27,445 bases of DNA. It comes from Plantago elongata. Taxonomy: Eukaryota; Streptophyta; Magnoliopsida; Lamiales; Plantaginaceae. Location: contig JAYMSP010001955.1 of the NCBI GenBank assembly GCA_036897095.1, positions 1 through 27,445 of the forward strand, read 5' to 3'. A program made the translations under genes and the position numbers. Positions 9,446 through 20,100 of the stretch are shown here, piece after piece; position 1 is the first letter of the stretch, and the number at the start of each line of letters is the position of its first letter. The notes beneath the pieces are model-generated. The model did no database searches. It was not told where the DNA came from and saw nothing but the letters and a program-made list of their open reading frames with translations.

Positions 9446-9496
9446 TCCAGATGGTTTTGTTTCTGAGTCTCGAACCTAACTCCTATTTCCTATTTT

Positions 9497-9790
9497 GTGC
9501 AGAACTTTTCTTGGACTAAGGCTCAATTGCTATTTGATAGTGGATTCTGGAAGCACATGACAGGAGACGAAGCAAACTTGGTCGATTATAGAGTATGCAA
9601 TACTGGACCAAACATCAAGTTTGCTGGAAGTGAATTAAATCCTTTCATAGGATTTGGCAACGTTGAATTTGGATCCCTTACATCTCTGACGTATTACATG
9701 TTAAAGGTTTGAAATATAATCTTCTAAGCATGACCCAATTTGCAGATAGGGGATATTCGGTGAAGATAAAATTGAAATTCTGCAAATTGT
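9497..9790 (+). pseudogene. Copia protease region, unit B
   Basis: LLFDSGFWKHMTGD is the copia aspartic protease signature. The Asp, Ser and Gly are kept, but the usual Cys after DSG is Phe and the next residue is Trp. A one-base deletion near 9682 (ACATCTCTG against ACAATCTCTG in unit A) shifts the frame, and the conserved LHVKGLKYNLLSM block continues in another frame to about 9760, followed by ADRGYSVKIK. The domain would process Gag-Pol; this copy is broken. Confidence 0.85.
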
Positions 9791-9918
9791 TTGACTATGA
9801 GTCAAATTAGACAGTCTTGGTTGCTCGACGGAAAAGAAGTCTATATGTCGCTGATTGGACATCTTCCACAACTGAAGAATGTTTCATGGTGAGTAATCAG
9901 GTCACACTGAAGAACACT

Positions 9919-10700
9919 GGTTATGGCACAAGAGGATGAGTCACTTGAATTTTAAAACTTTGAACAAACTTTCCAAGAAGGATTTAGTGGTTGGATAACC
10001 TAAAACAACTTTCAGAAAGGACGGTGTCTGCTCTGCTTGTCAATTGGCGAAACAATTCATAACCTCATTCAAGTCCAAAACCAGACATTCACGTGTTAGA
10101 CCACTGCAATTATTACACATGAATCTCTTTGAATCATCTGTAACTAGTTATGCCGGCAAGAAGTATGTTCTAGTTTTTATAGATGACTTCTCTAGGTTTA
10201 CCTGGGTTGTCTTTCTGAAACAAAAATCTGATGCTTCGGTGGAGATATCAAACTTGCTGAATAAACTTGAAGTCTTGAAAAATGACAAGGTATCTACAAT
10301 CAGAACATACCATGGTACTGAATTTGTCAACCAATACATAAAAGAGTTTGTACCTACAAAGGTATACAACACCAACTATCTTGTGTAAGGACACCAAAAC
10401 AAAATGGTGCTGCTGAAAGGAAGAATTGGACCCTTAAAGAAGCTGCAAGGACAATGTTAGCTGACACTAAAATAAGTGAAATTTATTGGGTTGAAGCTGT
10501 AAATACAACATGCTACACTCAGGAAAGATGATTATTAAACAAACACCATGACAAAACTACTTATGAGCTTTTGGTTGGTAGACCCAGTAATATCAAACAT
10601 TTGAAAGTGTTTGTTCGTAGATGTTTTGTTCTAAACAATGGAAAATGATATTTGAGAACATTTCAACTGAAATTACATGAAGGTGTATTTCTTGGTTATT
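9919..10700 (+). pseudogene. Copia integrase, unit B
   Basis: The GAG-pre-integrase block (WHKRMSHLNFKTLNKLSKK; CSACQLAKQ) leads into the open stretch 10044-10388 with the integrase core: HMNLFESSV (first catalytic Asp now Asn), VFIDDFSRFTWVVFLKQKSDA, and RTYHGTEF in place of RTDHGTEF (second Asp now Tyr). A frameshift near 10350 precedes RTPKQNGAAERKNWTL, which keeps the Glu. Unit A shows a different substitution at the second Asp (Asn), so the two copies decayed separately. The region ends with KHLKVFVRRCFV and KLYRV. Confidence 0.9.
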
Positions 10701-11191
10701 CTATGAATAGCAAACTCTACAGAGTATAAAACAAGAGAACAAAGAAGATTGAAGAATCAGTTCATGTGGAATTCTATGAACGAAGCAAGAAAATACCTCT
10801 TGATGAAGTAAGACAGGTTCAAAGAACTTATGATTAAGGATTCTGAAGAAGAACCCTCCGAAAGGAAAACTCTGTCATTAATATAGAGGATGAGTCTGAC
10901 GAAGAAAATCATGATGTTTCTAGTAACAACCAGATGACTATTAGACATGATGAAGAATTTCCTATGAAAATTCCAGTAATGGAAATTGAGAATATTTATC
11001 GTAGAGATCTTTCTGGGAATGACCCTTCTAAAAGTCGTGTTCTAGAATTCTCTCACACTGAACAAGTGTCTGATATTTACTGCACTTCTAGTGTACAAAA
11101 TATCACTGATACTGAAGAACTATCAAGTCATAATCGTAGTGATTCACATTGAGATCACGAAGATAGCGACCCTATTAGTTCAAAACCTATA
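10701..11191 (+). pseudogene. Acidic linker of Pol, unit B
   Basis: This matches the unit A linker: KKIEESVHVEFYE, then Glu/Asp/Ser-rich sequence with INIEDESDEENHD and the open stretch 10934-11152. A small deletion near 10808 shifts the frame relative to A. A TGA at 11150 lies immediately before the RT-proximal [18 protein letters not shown] block. Confidence 0.7.
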
Positions 11192-12136
11192 ATGAAATGG
11201 ATTAGAGATCATCCTATAAAGGATGTGATTGGTCCTATTGATCAAAGTGTTAGAACTGGGAGAGAAATCGCTGAAAATGCTGATTCTCTCTTTGGATGTT
11301 TAATCTCAAACATTGAGCCTAAAACTATTGAAAATGCATTAAAGGATCAAGACTGGATTTTTTCAATACAAGAAGAGTTGGATCAATTTGAGAGAAATAA
11401 GATCTGGAAACTAGTCCCATTTGTAGAAGAAATATATGTGATCGAGACTAAGTGGGTTTTCAGAAATAAAATGTATAAGTCTAGTGAAATAACCAGAACC
11501 AAGGCTAGGTTTGTTGCCAAGGGGTTTACCCAGACTGAAGGCTTATATCTTGATGAGTCATATGCACCAGTTGCAAGATTTGATGCAATCAGACTATTTC
11601 TAGCCTTTGCAGCTCGTAATGACTTTAAAATTTACCAAATGGATGTCAAAAGTGCATTTCTGAATGGTGAACTTGCAGAGGAAGTCTATGTTGATCAACC
11701 ACCAGGCTTTGAAGTTTCTTCAGAAAGTAGAAATGTCTATAAGTTATAGAAAGCTCTATATTGACTGAAATAGGCTCCAAGAGAATTGTATGACACTTTG
11801 GCCAAATACCTTATGAAAAGTGGTTTTAAGAAAGGTGAAGTTGATAAAACTTTATTTATTTTAAATCATGAAGGGAAACTTCTTTTAGTTCAAGTATATG
11901 ATGATGACATTATATTTGGATCTAAATACAAGCAACTTTGTGATGACTTTGCAAATCTCATGAAAAGTAAATTTGAGATGAGCATAATGGGAGAATTGAA
12001 CTATTTCCTAGGATTGCAAGTCAAGCAATTGAATGATGGAATATTCATCAGTCAAACAAAGTATGCAGAGGATATGCTCATAAAGTTCATTCTAAAGCCT
12101 TCTGAAAAGAATGTTAAGACACATATGAGCATATGA
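11192..12136 (+). pseudogene. Copia reverse transcriptase (RVT_2), unit B
   Basis: This is the best preserved Pol domain in the window. A single frame covers 11192-12136 with only three internal stops (11747, 11762 and 11771, the last two falling in the SLYGLKQAP block) before the stop at 12134. Motifs are [62 protein letters not shown] (catalytic Asp), YDDDIIFGS at the YVDD position (V to D, both Asp kept) and GELNYFLGLQVKQL. The length is normal for RVT_2. It would make element cDNA; the stops inactivate it. Confidence 0.95.
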
Positions 12137-12590
12137 ACCAAAATAACTTATACTGAATCTGACAAGAGTTTTAAAGAACATAAGTATAGGAAATTTCTAG
12201 ATTCACTACTCTACATTACTGCTACCATACCTATATTCAATATGTAGTTGGTGCGTGTACTAGATTTCAGACAAATCCTATGCAATCACACTACAAAATT
12301 GCTATGAAGATATTAAGGTATGTTAAAGGTACTGTAGAAGTTGGACTTTAGTATCCTAAAGAAAGTGGATTGAGTTTGGTTGGCTACTCAAATGTTTACT
12401 AAACTGGATCAATGCTTGATAGGAAAAGTACTTCAGGAACTTTTCAGTTTCTGGGAAGTAGACTTATCTCATGGTTTAGCAAGAAGCAAAACTCAATTGC
12501 TACTTCTACCATAAAGGCTGAATATATTGCTGCTGGTTGTTATGCTACTCAAATTTTATGGATACAAAAATAATTTAGAGACTATGCCAC
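12137..12590 (+). pseudogene. Connection and copia RNase H, unit B
   Basis: After the RT comes the connection (FLDSLLYITATIP, QTNPMQSHYKIAMKILRYVKGT) and then the RNase H block around 12360-12580 with LDRKSTSGTFQFLGSRLISW, SKKQNSIATST, KAEYIAA and ILWIQK, which is diagnostic of copia elements. The usual GYSDADFAG motif reads GYSNVY followed by a TAA, so the first catalytic Asp is lost. The Glu in KAEY is kept. Stops occur near 12246, 12399 and 12571. The whole domain is missing from unit A. Confidence 0.92.
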
Positions 12591-13565
12591 TCCAGGCATG
12601 TCGGTTTTTAACCTTAAGACATAATCTTGGGTTAATGGAGTTACCAAAGAACTGAAAAGTTCTAAATCTCTAAAAGAGTTGAGTAAGTATGAAGAAAAGG
12701 AAATAGGTTCCTGAAAAGGGTATTCAGTTAACCAATATGTAAAGAAGGGATGCAAAGGTTTCTGAGATATGAGACTCATAAAGCCTAAGGTTTTTTGGAA
12801 AATGGAATCCAGAGAGGCTAGTTGGTATATAATCCATAGTATATAAAACTCGAACTCAAATACTATGGACATGGCAATATCCAGTGGTAATTTCTGAAAG
12901 GGGAACTCAGAAAATTATTTAGGTCATGAAGTATGGGGGAACAAATAGTCCAACAAAGTACATATTTCTGAGAGTCAAACATGTCTAAGGTTTTATGTTT
13001 TTACCATTTTTATGATAAGTAACATAAAACAAGACTTGCTCTATGAGTGGCAAGACCAAAGGTGTATTCTCTCAGACTAACAGTGACTTATGGATATCTA
13101 TTGCCAAAATTCATTAAGTGGACACAGGAACATGTGATGATTGCTATCATTGCAAAGATATTCAACTATATCCCTTGATGAATAAACGTTTGGTCTCAAC
13201 ATGTCATATTAAATCTCGTCAAGTAATGCTTGTTGCGAATACAATCATGGCCCACTAAGCATTAAATGCAAAGTAGAACCGTATATCATACCGATGCAGT
13301 GTACACAGTTATACATATGAAATTTCTATACGTATGTTGTATTTATGTAATTTTTACCTACTACATATATAAGATTTTGGTAAGACACAAACACTTTTAC
13401 CAAATTCGAAATTTTATCTTGCGTGAAAACAAAAAAAACTCTCGAAATTCTCAGCAAATCTTTTTGTTAATCATATGTTCCTCATTTAGTCTTCTCAAAG
13501 ATATACTAAATTCTCTCGAATTCAAACACTCACATCAATTACCTTACTCACAAACTCTTTAAGAG
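12591..13565 (+). other. Untranslated spacer after pol, unit B
   Basis: This stretch of roughly 970 bp carries no gene. Its first 210 bp have no counterpart in unit A because of the deletion there; the rest aligns with 3206-3953. It contains ATGGGGGAAC with a G5 run at 12935-12939 and CTGAAAGGGGAAC near 12893, both possible polypurine-tract relics. It ends with an AT-rich leader before the ATG at 13566. The frames at 12582-12872 (minus) and 13266-13562 (plus) are judged chance. Confidence 0.6.
13366..13373 (+). promoter_or_regulatory. TATA-like box before the gene downstream of pol, unit B
   Basis: TATATAAG lies in CTACATATATAAGATTTTGG, 193 bp before the ATG at 13566, aligned with TATAAAG at 3753 in unit A. 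It may be an internal promoter; there is no experimental support. Confidence 0.35.
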
Positions 13566-15154
13566 ATGGCTCCCAGAAAAACCTCCTTGAAGAACTCTGT
13601 TTCTACATCTTCTGCTGAAAAGCAAGGAGAAAATGAGTTGCATGTGTTGAATAAATGCTTGCTGGGTGATTTCAACCCTGAGGACTGGACCTCCAGCCTC
13701 AAAATTAACTGGGGTGCTCATATGGTTGAAAAATACCTAAGTGTTGCTATTTCCTCCACTCCATATAGAAATTTAGTGGTAAAAATGCTTGCACAAGCTC
13801 ACATCAAAAAGTTTCTAAGTGCTGCTCCTAATGGCTTATCACCACTAGATGTCTTGGAATTTTACAATTCTTCCAAGGTCTACGTCCAGACTGTGAACGA
13901 CATTGAAGAAACGTTCATCAAGTCGAAGGTTCAAGGTATAGAAATATATCTTGATTGTGAAGTTTCTGCAAAATCTTCTGTCTCAAGAATCGTGGTACCA
14001 ATTTTGAAATCAACAAAGAGACAAGGCTCTGAATTACAGTGTCAGAGTACTATATGAAGAAGTTGCATATGACAAAATTGAAGACTGTCCATCCATGCTC
14101 ATATTGGGAGATATAAGGACCAGACATCTCTTTGAACACTAGAATGTGCTTGCTAGTATCTTGCATCGTTGCTTCAATGGAAACAAAGGAGGCATAGACC
14201 AGATAAGTCTGGAAGGAATGATGATTATGAGCATTCTCCAGAAAGAACTGAATGATAGGGAAAACCTCTTTAATTGGGGGAAGTACACATTCATGAAATT
14301 TGTGAATAGGGTCAAGGAGTTTGAGCCCAAGTTAGTCAAAGGCCGTGCAAACACCAAAGCCAACATGCAATATGACATGAAGATCTGCTACCTTTTGGAG
14401 AAATAAGGAGTTGTGCTCAGTGAGCACATGGATATCCTAGTGACCAATAGTATGTACAAAATTGCTTATGAGGAAGCCTTGAAAAAGGCTGTCAAGGATT
14501 AATTGGTTACTCAGGGAGAAGGGGTTTCTGAAGAGATTTAGGTTGAGGTCCAAGTCTCTTAGAAGCCAAGGACCAAGAAACCTAGGGAAAAAAAGAGTGT
14601 GCAAGTTTTACATGTTGACACACCTCAATTAGAAAGGGAAACAAAAGTTGTTAAAGCCTAACAACCCCTTCCCATCAAGAAAGACTCCAGCTCAGATAGG
14701 AGATCTTTGAGCGTAGGCAAGATGCCAGAGCTGTCCGTGAATGATCTAAATGACATTGATGGCCCTAGACTTAAGTGGAGACTCAGAAGATGACCTCCCA
14801 CTCCAAGAGTTTCTGAAAAGATCACGGATAGTGACTCAAGGTGGAGCCTCTAGCTCATCTCCACTGCCAAAAAAAGCTAAAGTTCCAGAGTATGCAACTA
14901 AAGAGAAGTCGATTGAATTTGTCACACCCCAACAGGTAGATGAAGGCTTGGCAGTGAATGACAGAGTTCTGGAAGATGCTAACATTGCTTCCACACTCTA
15001 GTTGCCAGCAAACTTAAATACTGAAGAAGATCCTGCACATGAGCAGCTTCCTCAAACTGAGACGGGAACTCAGAATGAACAAAGTGAGAAAAGGTTCGAT
15101 GTACCAGAAACTTCCAACAAAGAAATGGAAGCCACATTGCTTGAAGATAACCAG
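13566..15154 (+). pseudogene. Gene downstream of pol, first exon, unit B
   Basis: The start is GAGATGGCTCCCAGAAAA. The N-terminal globular block is open for 13566-14057 (DWTSSLKINWGAHMVEKYLS; KKFLSAAPNGLSPLDVLEFY; QGIEIYLDCE). After a frameshift near 13972 the protein continues with FNWGKYTFMKFVNRVKEF (14146-14406) and MTLMALDLSGDSEDDLPL (14750-15001). Stops at 14404 and 15000 are decay, since unit A reads through at least one of these positions. The C-terminal part of the exon is acidic with Lys/Ser patches. It ends at an AACCAG/GTAAAA donor. The family is not assigned: it is neither gag nor pol, and it sits where Sirevirus-like elements hold an envelope-like ORF. The layout recalls repeat-associated proteins of Lamiales. 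Confidence 0.6.
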
Positions 15155-15231
15155 GTAAAATAGTAGTCTATATCTAAGTTTTGAAATTTGTGTAATGTTA
15201 ACTTGTTACTCATAAACTTCCTTTGTTACAG
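15155..15231 (+). other. Candidate intron 1 (77 nt), unit B
   Basis: Donor CCAG/GTAAAA; acceptor TTTGTTACAG. It contains a TAG right after the donor, is T-rich toward the acceptor, and is not a multiple of three. The unit A counterpart is 5677-5750. Phase 0. Confidence 0.6.
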
Positions 15232-15343
15232 ACTTTCATGGAGACACCATTCCTGGGGGAAGATATTTTGCCTACCCCTATGAATATATGAAGAAGATTT
15301 TCTTTCAACCTCTGCACATCAAGACTCTGAGCCTGTGATACAG
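15232..15343 (+). pseudogene. Small exon 2 of the gene downstream of pol, unit B
   Basis: The unit A version of this exon (5751-5858) is exactly 36 codons. Here a 4-base insertion near 15290 (AATATATGAAG) shifts the frame. The ends agree (CTGGGGGAAG near the start, GAGCCTGTGATACA at the end). The encoded peptide is acidic with no known fold. Confidence 0.5.
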
Positions 15344-15425
15344 GTAGTCAATTGTTTCTAAAAAGAAATAATTTGGTCTTTATTGAATTCTTATATGTAT
15401 TTGACCTCATTTTCTCTCTATACAG
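15344..15425 (+). other. Candidate intron 2 (82 nt), unit B
   Basis: Donor ACAG/GTAGTC; acceptor CTCTCTATACAG after a clear polypyrimidine stretch. It contains an in-frame stop and is not a multiple of three. The unit A copy has lost its acceptor. Phase 0. Confidence 0.6.
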
Positions 15426-15533
15426 TTTCCAAATGAGAAAGCCAATCGAGTGGTGGAAACACCACATGACCAAGTGATTCCAGAGGTTGAAAAGCCTTCT
15501 GAAGAGATTATTTCCGAGCCTTAAATTGAGAAG
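15426..15533 (+). pseudogene. Small exon 3 of the gene downstream of pol, unit B
   Basis: Exactly 36 codons in phase 0, acidic and Pro/Glu-rich (VVETPHDQVIPEVEKPSEE), with one TAA at 15522. The unit A counterpart is 5948-6055, also 36 codons with one stop. Confidence 0.5.
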
Positions 15534-15615
15534 GTATGTAAAATATGAACCAAGTCTCTCTATGAATTACTTGTACAAATCATTTGCTTAATCAATGCAA
15601 CGTTTCTTCTTATAG
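15534..15615 (+). other. Candidate intron 3 (82 nt), unit B
   Basis: Donor GAAG/GTATGTAA is close to consensus; acceptor TTTCTTCTTATAG. Unit A keeps a functional-looking version at 6056-6138. Phase 0. Confidence 0.65.
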
Positions 15616-15677
15616 GTTCAATCAGAAGAACATGTTGATGGAGAAACCACTGTGACATCTCCATCACCCATGGATGT
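15616..15677 (+). pseudogene. Exon 4, first part, cut by the LINE insertion
   Basis: It begins GTTCAATCAGAAGAACATG and ends in the target site CCCATGGATGT. The exon resumes at 22983 (TGATAATGCC), so counting the target site once it spans 52 codons in phase 0 up to 23076. Unit A holds the same sequence uninterrupted at 6139-6289. Confidence 0.65.
15667..15677 (+). repeat. Left target-site duplication of the LINE
   Basis: CCCATGGATGT is identical to 22972-22982. The uninterrupted unit A sequence has one copy of this site (CACATGGATGT near 6187), which confirms it is the target. Confidence 0.9.
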
Positions 15678-17117
15678 CTTTTTTTCTCTTTTTTTATTGG
15701 AATTATGAATATTATTAATGAAAAATATGAGCAATCACGGGGGTTTATAGGAACCCGTGTACAAAGGGATGTGAAAGAGATTACACAAAGCCGAACTACT
15801 AAATAGATTAAGGCCTAACAAAACAACTAGAATAAAACAAACTAACAACAAAAGTTTACTAAAGTTATAATTGCCAATTACATGTTGAATTATACTAAAA
15901 TCTTGTAGACCCTCATAGTCCATCGATGACACAGTAACAGGAAACTGCCAAATGCCAAAGAAGCTGGACTGCTCCACAAAAGCTAGAAAGTGAAGATCTC
16001 TAAACATAGAAATAGCAGGGGTAGTGCAAATGATCTCTCCAATAGCAAGCAATCCAAGCAAGGTATAGTGTTCTGAAATTAGTCTCCAAAAGAGTCCACA
16101 CTAACATCTTACAGACAATAAGATAAGTGAAAAGAGTGCTCCATAGATTCCAGTAGAGCAAACCACTAGTCCAAGACAATTTCAACCAAAGGATCAAAGT
16201 AGTAAAGTAGAACCTGCTCCCAGTCCATACCATCCATCCAGAAGTCAAACCATACACACAGATTATGATAAGAAATCTAAAATAAGAACCACAAAAAGGG
16301 CCAATACAAATAGCTTGAATTCAACAAGACAAAAGATACCAGAAGAAATAGAATCATGGCAGCCAGCCTCCTTATAGATTTTCTCTCTACTTAGCTTCAG
16401 CTCTTTTTCTGAGTTGGTTTTGAATGATAAAATGGCTTTTGCAGGAATATATATTTCTTTTTTTCCTATCAACATCAGCTGCTTTTTTTAGACTGATATG
16501 CAAATATACCATGCCTTTTTTTAGTGGTATTGGCTTTTATAACACAAAGAGATAAATAACATGACCAAAAGACTCTACTAGGTAACCATAGGACAAAATA
16601 TATCCGGTAAGACCAATTTGGACTGAAAAAGGACTCAGATATGGAGCAATTGTCCTCATCATAGTCCCACCAAAAGAACAAGTTAGTACTGATGATATTG
16701 GAAAATTCAATATGAAACAAGATAATACATTTCAAAAATAGCTTGGACTTTTTGAAAAAGCCTCCACCACACTTGGATATCAAAATCTTAAGGTTCAAAA
16801 TATCAAGGCTCCAACAAACAATGATCCACCAATGCATAACAGACCAACAAATAACAAGCAATAAATCTAACTTTTTCTCTCTCTAATCAACTGCTTTGTT
16901 TAGACTGATCGCATGTCTTTTTATCAGAAACTGGCTTTTGACAGATTTGTATTGCATCATATTTTTTTTTTTTGCAACATATATCATTTTTTTCAGATCT
17001 GATCTCTCAGTTTTTCCATAATATATATAACAATAAACAATGACAACCACAGAAATGCCCAACCAAACACAAACAGATAAACACAGATTCCAGGAAACAA
17101 AGGGGCACCATCATGAT
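15678..17117 (-). other. LINE 3' UTR and A-rich tail
   Basis: About 1.4 kb after the ORF2 stop. I see no coding sequence; the short minus-strand frames at 15735-16061, 16000-16257, 16263-16475 and 16475-16861 have low-complexity or unlikely compositions. Near the tail, 15736-15759 forms a hairpin (CACGGG pairing with CCCGTG), a likely recognition structure for the LINE RT. The sequence around 16478-16535 (CTGCTTTTTTTAGACTGAT) is repeated imperfectly at 16889-16945 (CTGCTTTGTTTAGACTGAT). Confidence 0.7.
15736..15759 (-). repeat. 3'-terminal hairpin of the LINE
   Basis: A 6-bp stem CACGGG/CCCGTG with a possible TT/AA extension across two bulged Gs, about 60 bp from the LINE 3' end. Stem-loops in this position are used by many LINE reverse transcriptases to recognise their own RNA; that role is inferred here. 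Confidence 0.6.
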
Positions 17118-20100
17118 TCAAAGTATGATATAAGGAGTGTTGCATTTGTCATGATACAAAATTCTTCTGAGATCCACAGGAAAGCTTCCAGGGTAGAAGT
17201 TTTCAGTAGCCAAAAATTCCAAATTGTGAGATGCTAACCAATCAGTTGCTTGGTTACTTTCTCTATAGACATGAGAGATATGAAAAAAATGAGCATTAAC
17301 AAGAAGCTTAATCTTAGCAAGTAAGTGATAATCTTTCCAGTTAGCATAAGGTTTGGTGCTCAACAGTAACTGGATAAACAAAAGAGAGTCAGATTCCAGA
17401 TATATGGGGCAGTCCATGTCTTCACAAAAGGCCAAGCCTTCTATAATAGTAGTGAGATCAACTTCCAAAATAGAGACATTCTCAAGGTGTTTAGTAAAGG
17501 CAAGAACAATGTTGCATTGGTAATCTCTGAACAAACCTCCATCAGCAGCTAGATTAGTGCTATAAGAGAAAGCACCATCAGTGTTGAGTTTTAGGCAACT
17601 AGTGGCAGGTTTATGCCAATAAACAACCATGGGAGTTCTTCTAATTTTATTCACAAATATGATACCCAAGAAGCAGCCACTTGGTAATCACCCTGCCACA
17701 GGGTTCTAGGAAAAGGTTTGGCATTGTGAGTGAGGCAAATGAGGTTTTTTATCTGTAAAATGATGCCTTCAGCTTTGATAGGTTTATGGTCATATTTGGC
17801 TTTATTTCTGGCCAACCACGGAAACCAACAAATCAACATGGGAAGAACTACTCTAATATGCCCAGGTTTACAAAAATGAGAAGAAACAGACCAAGTATTG
17901 AACCTATTAAGCAAGCTTTGATTATGAACCAATTGAACTTGCAAAATTCTGCTAAAATAGGTCCAAACTTTGATAGCTTCAGAACTATCAATCAACACAT
18001 GATCTAAGGTTTCAACATCAGCACAACATTGGCATTTGGAAACCACCACCATGCCCTTATCCTTTAAGGTTGCCTCAATAGGACGCCATCCATTAAGGGA
18101 TTTCCACTAAAAAATGGATATGGTAGTGAAAAACCTTCCATGCCAAGGGAGCTTGAGAGGGTCTCTGATAAATTTTTTTAACCTTAATAAGCTCCCAGGA
18201 AGATTTGGTAGAAAAATGACAATGAGATGTAAGTTTCCACAAATGTACATCTTTCACATCAAAGATAATTCATCTCAGCTTGGTAACAACATGAGCTGGC
18301 AAGTTCTCGTACAGAAGGTCCCAGTTTCAACTAATGTTGGTTATGTAATCATTGATCAAGCCCTTACAAGATTCATGATTCAGGGCCAGTAAATGAAGAG
18401 GACCCAAATTAGACCATTCATCAAACTAGAAGGAAAGTTTACCATCACCCACTTTCAAAAAATTATCATCCTGAGCCACCTTTTTCAATTTGTTCATCCT
18501 TTTCCATAAAATGGAATTAGAACCATGAATAGAAACCTCATTGAAATTCTTATTTTTGCAATATTTTTTATCCAAAAACTTAGCACATAAAGAATTTGAG
18601 CTCTAAATTTCCCCCATAACTAGATCATAAAAGCTTTACACATATCAACTAGAGTTCTGATGGCTAAACCACCTTCATCAATAGGATAACAAACATTAGA
18701 CCATTTAGTCCAGTGTATCTTCTTGTTGTCAGGTGAGCCCCAAAAGAACCTAGCAAAGAGGGTATCCAATTGCTTTAAAACAGAGTCAGGGGGTTTTAAA
18801 AATTGGAGGATAAAAATAGGCATGGAACAAAGCACACATTTAATGAGGACCCATCTCCCACCCTGGGAAATACAATTTAAGTTCCAACCAACCAATTTAG
18901 CTCTAACTTTGTCAATGAGAGGACCGTACAAGTGAACCTTCTTTCTACCTTTGGCCACAGGAGCACCCAAGTAAGTAAAAGGAAGGCTCTCAAGTTGGAA
19001 AACTAGATAAATTTTGAATCATAGAGCTATTGGCATTCTTCTCACAAATGATACTGCTTTTAGCATAGTTGACTTTTTGACCAGACACAACTTCAAAATG
19101 ATGCAAAAAGTTCATGATTTTAGTCAAGCCAATTTTGAGACCTTTGGTAAAAGTAATACAATTATCAACATAAGCTAGATGACATATATTTATTCCAACC
19201 TTCGAATAAAAAACATGCTGGGGTGACAAATATTTACTACACCCTTAGAATCAAATTAACATGTATAGAAAAATACTCAGAGGCAAGGATAAAAAGAGAA
19301 GGAGACAAAGGGTTTCCCTGTCTAACACCATGCCCAGAAGCTATGAAACCACTAGAACTGCCACTGATATGAAAGCTAAAGTGACAACTAGTGATAATTC
19401 TAGAAACCAGATTAATCCAACAATCTGAAAAGCCAGTAGACTTTAAAACTTTAAACAAGAAATTGAGTCTATCATAAACTTTAAGAAGATCAAGCTTCAA
19501 GATACAGTTAGAACATCTAGTTTTTTTTTATCCAAACAATGAGTCATTTCTTGTGCAAGTAAAATATTATCAAAATGGATCTACCTTGCATGAAACCACT
19601 CTGATTATCATAAATAATAGAGGCAACAAATCTATCATTGAGCAACATGGAAATGATTTTGTGCACATTAGAACAAGACTAATAGGACTGAACTTAATCC
19701 AATGCTAGGCATTAGGAACTTTAGGAATCAAGGCAATGGAAGTGTGAGAAAATCCTTTAGGATTAGGGGCACCAGTAAAAAAATCCAGGATAGGTTCAAA
19801 GAGATCAGCTTTAATAATGGACCAGGCAAACTGGTAAAAAACAGCTGAGAATCCATCAGGACTAGCAACAGAAATCTTGTTTAAAGCAAAACCACAGATT
19901 TAATTTCCTCAAGGTTAGGAGTTTTACAAAGGTCAAAATTATACCTTTCGTTAATCTGATTTTGAAAAATAGAAAGGTCAGCATCCTCCAACACATGAGT
20001 CTTGTCCCCCAACACTTGCTCAAAGTAAGAAATATCAAAGTCTTCAATACTCTTACAATAAAAAATGGTAGTGTTATTCTCAGTGATAGCAAATATCCCA

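Noticed and set aside
15735-16861. Several short minus-strand frames with hydrophobic translations
   Set aside because: They lie in the LINE 3' UTR after the ORF2 stop, match no motif and have AT-rich, low-complexity composition.
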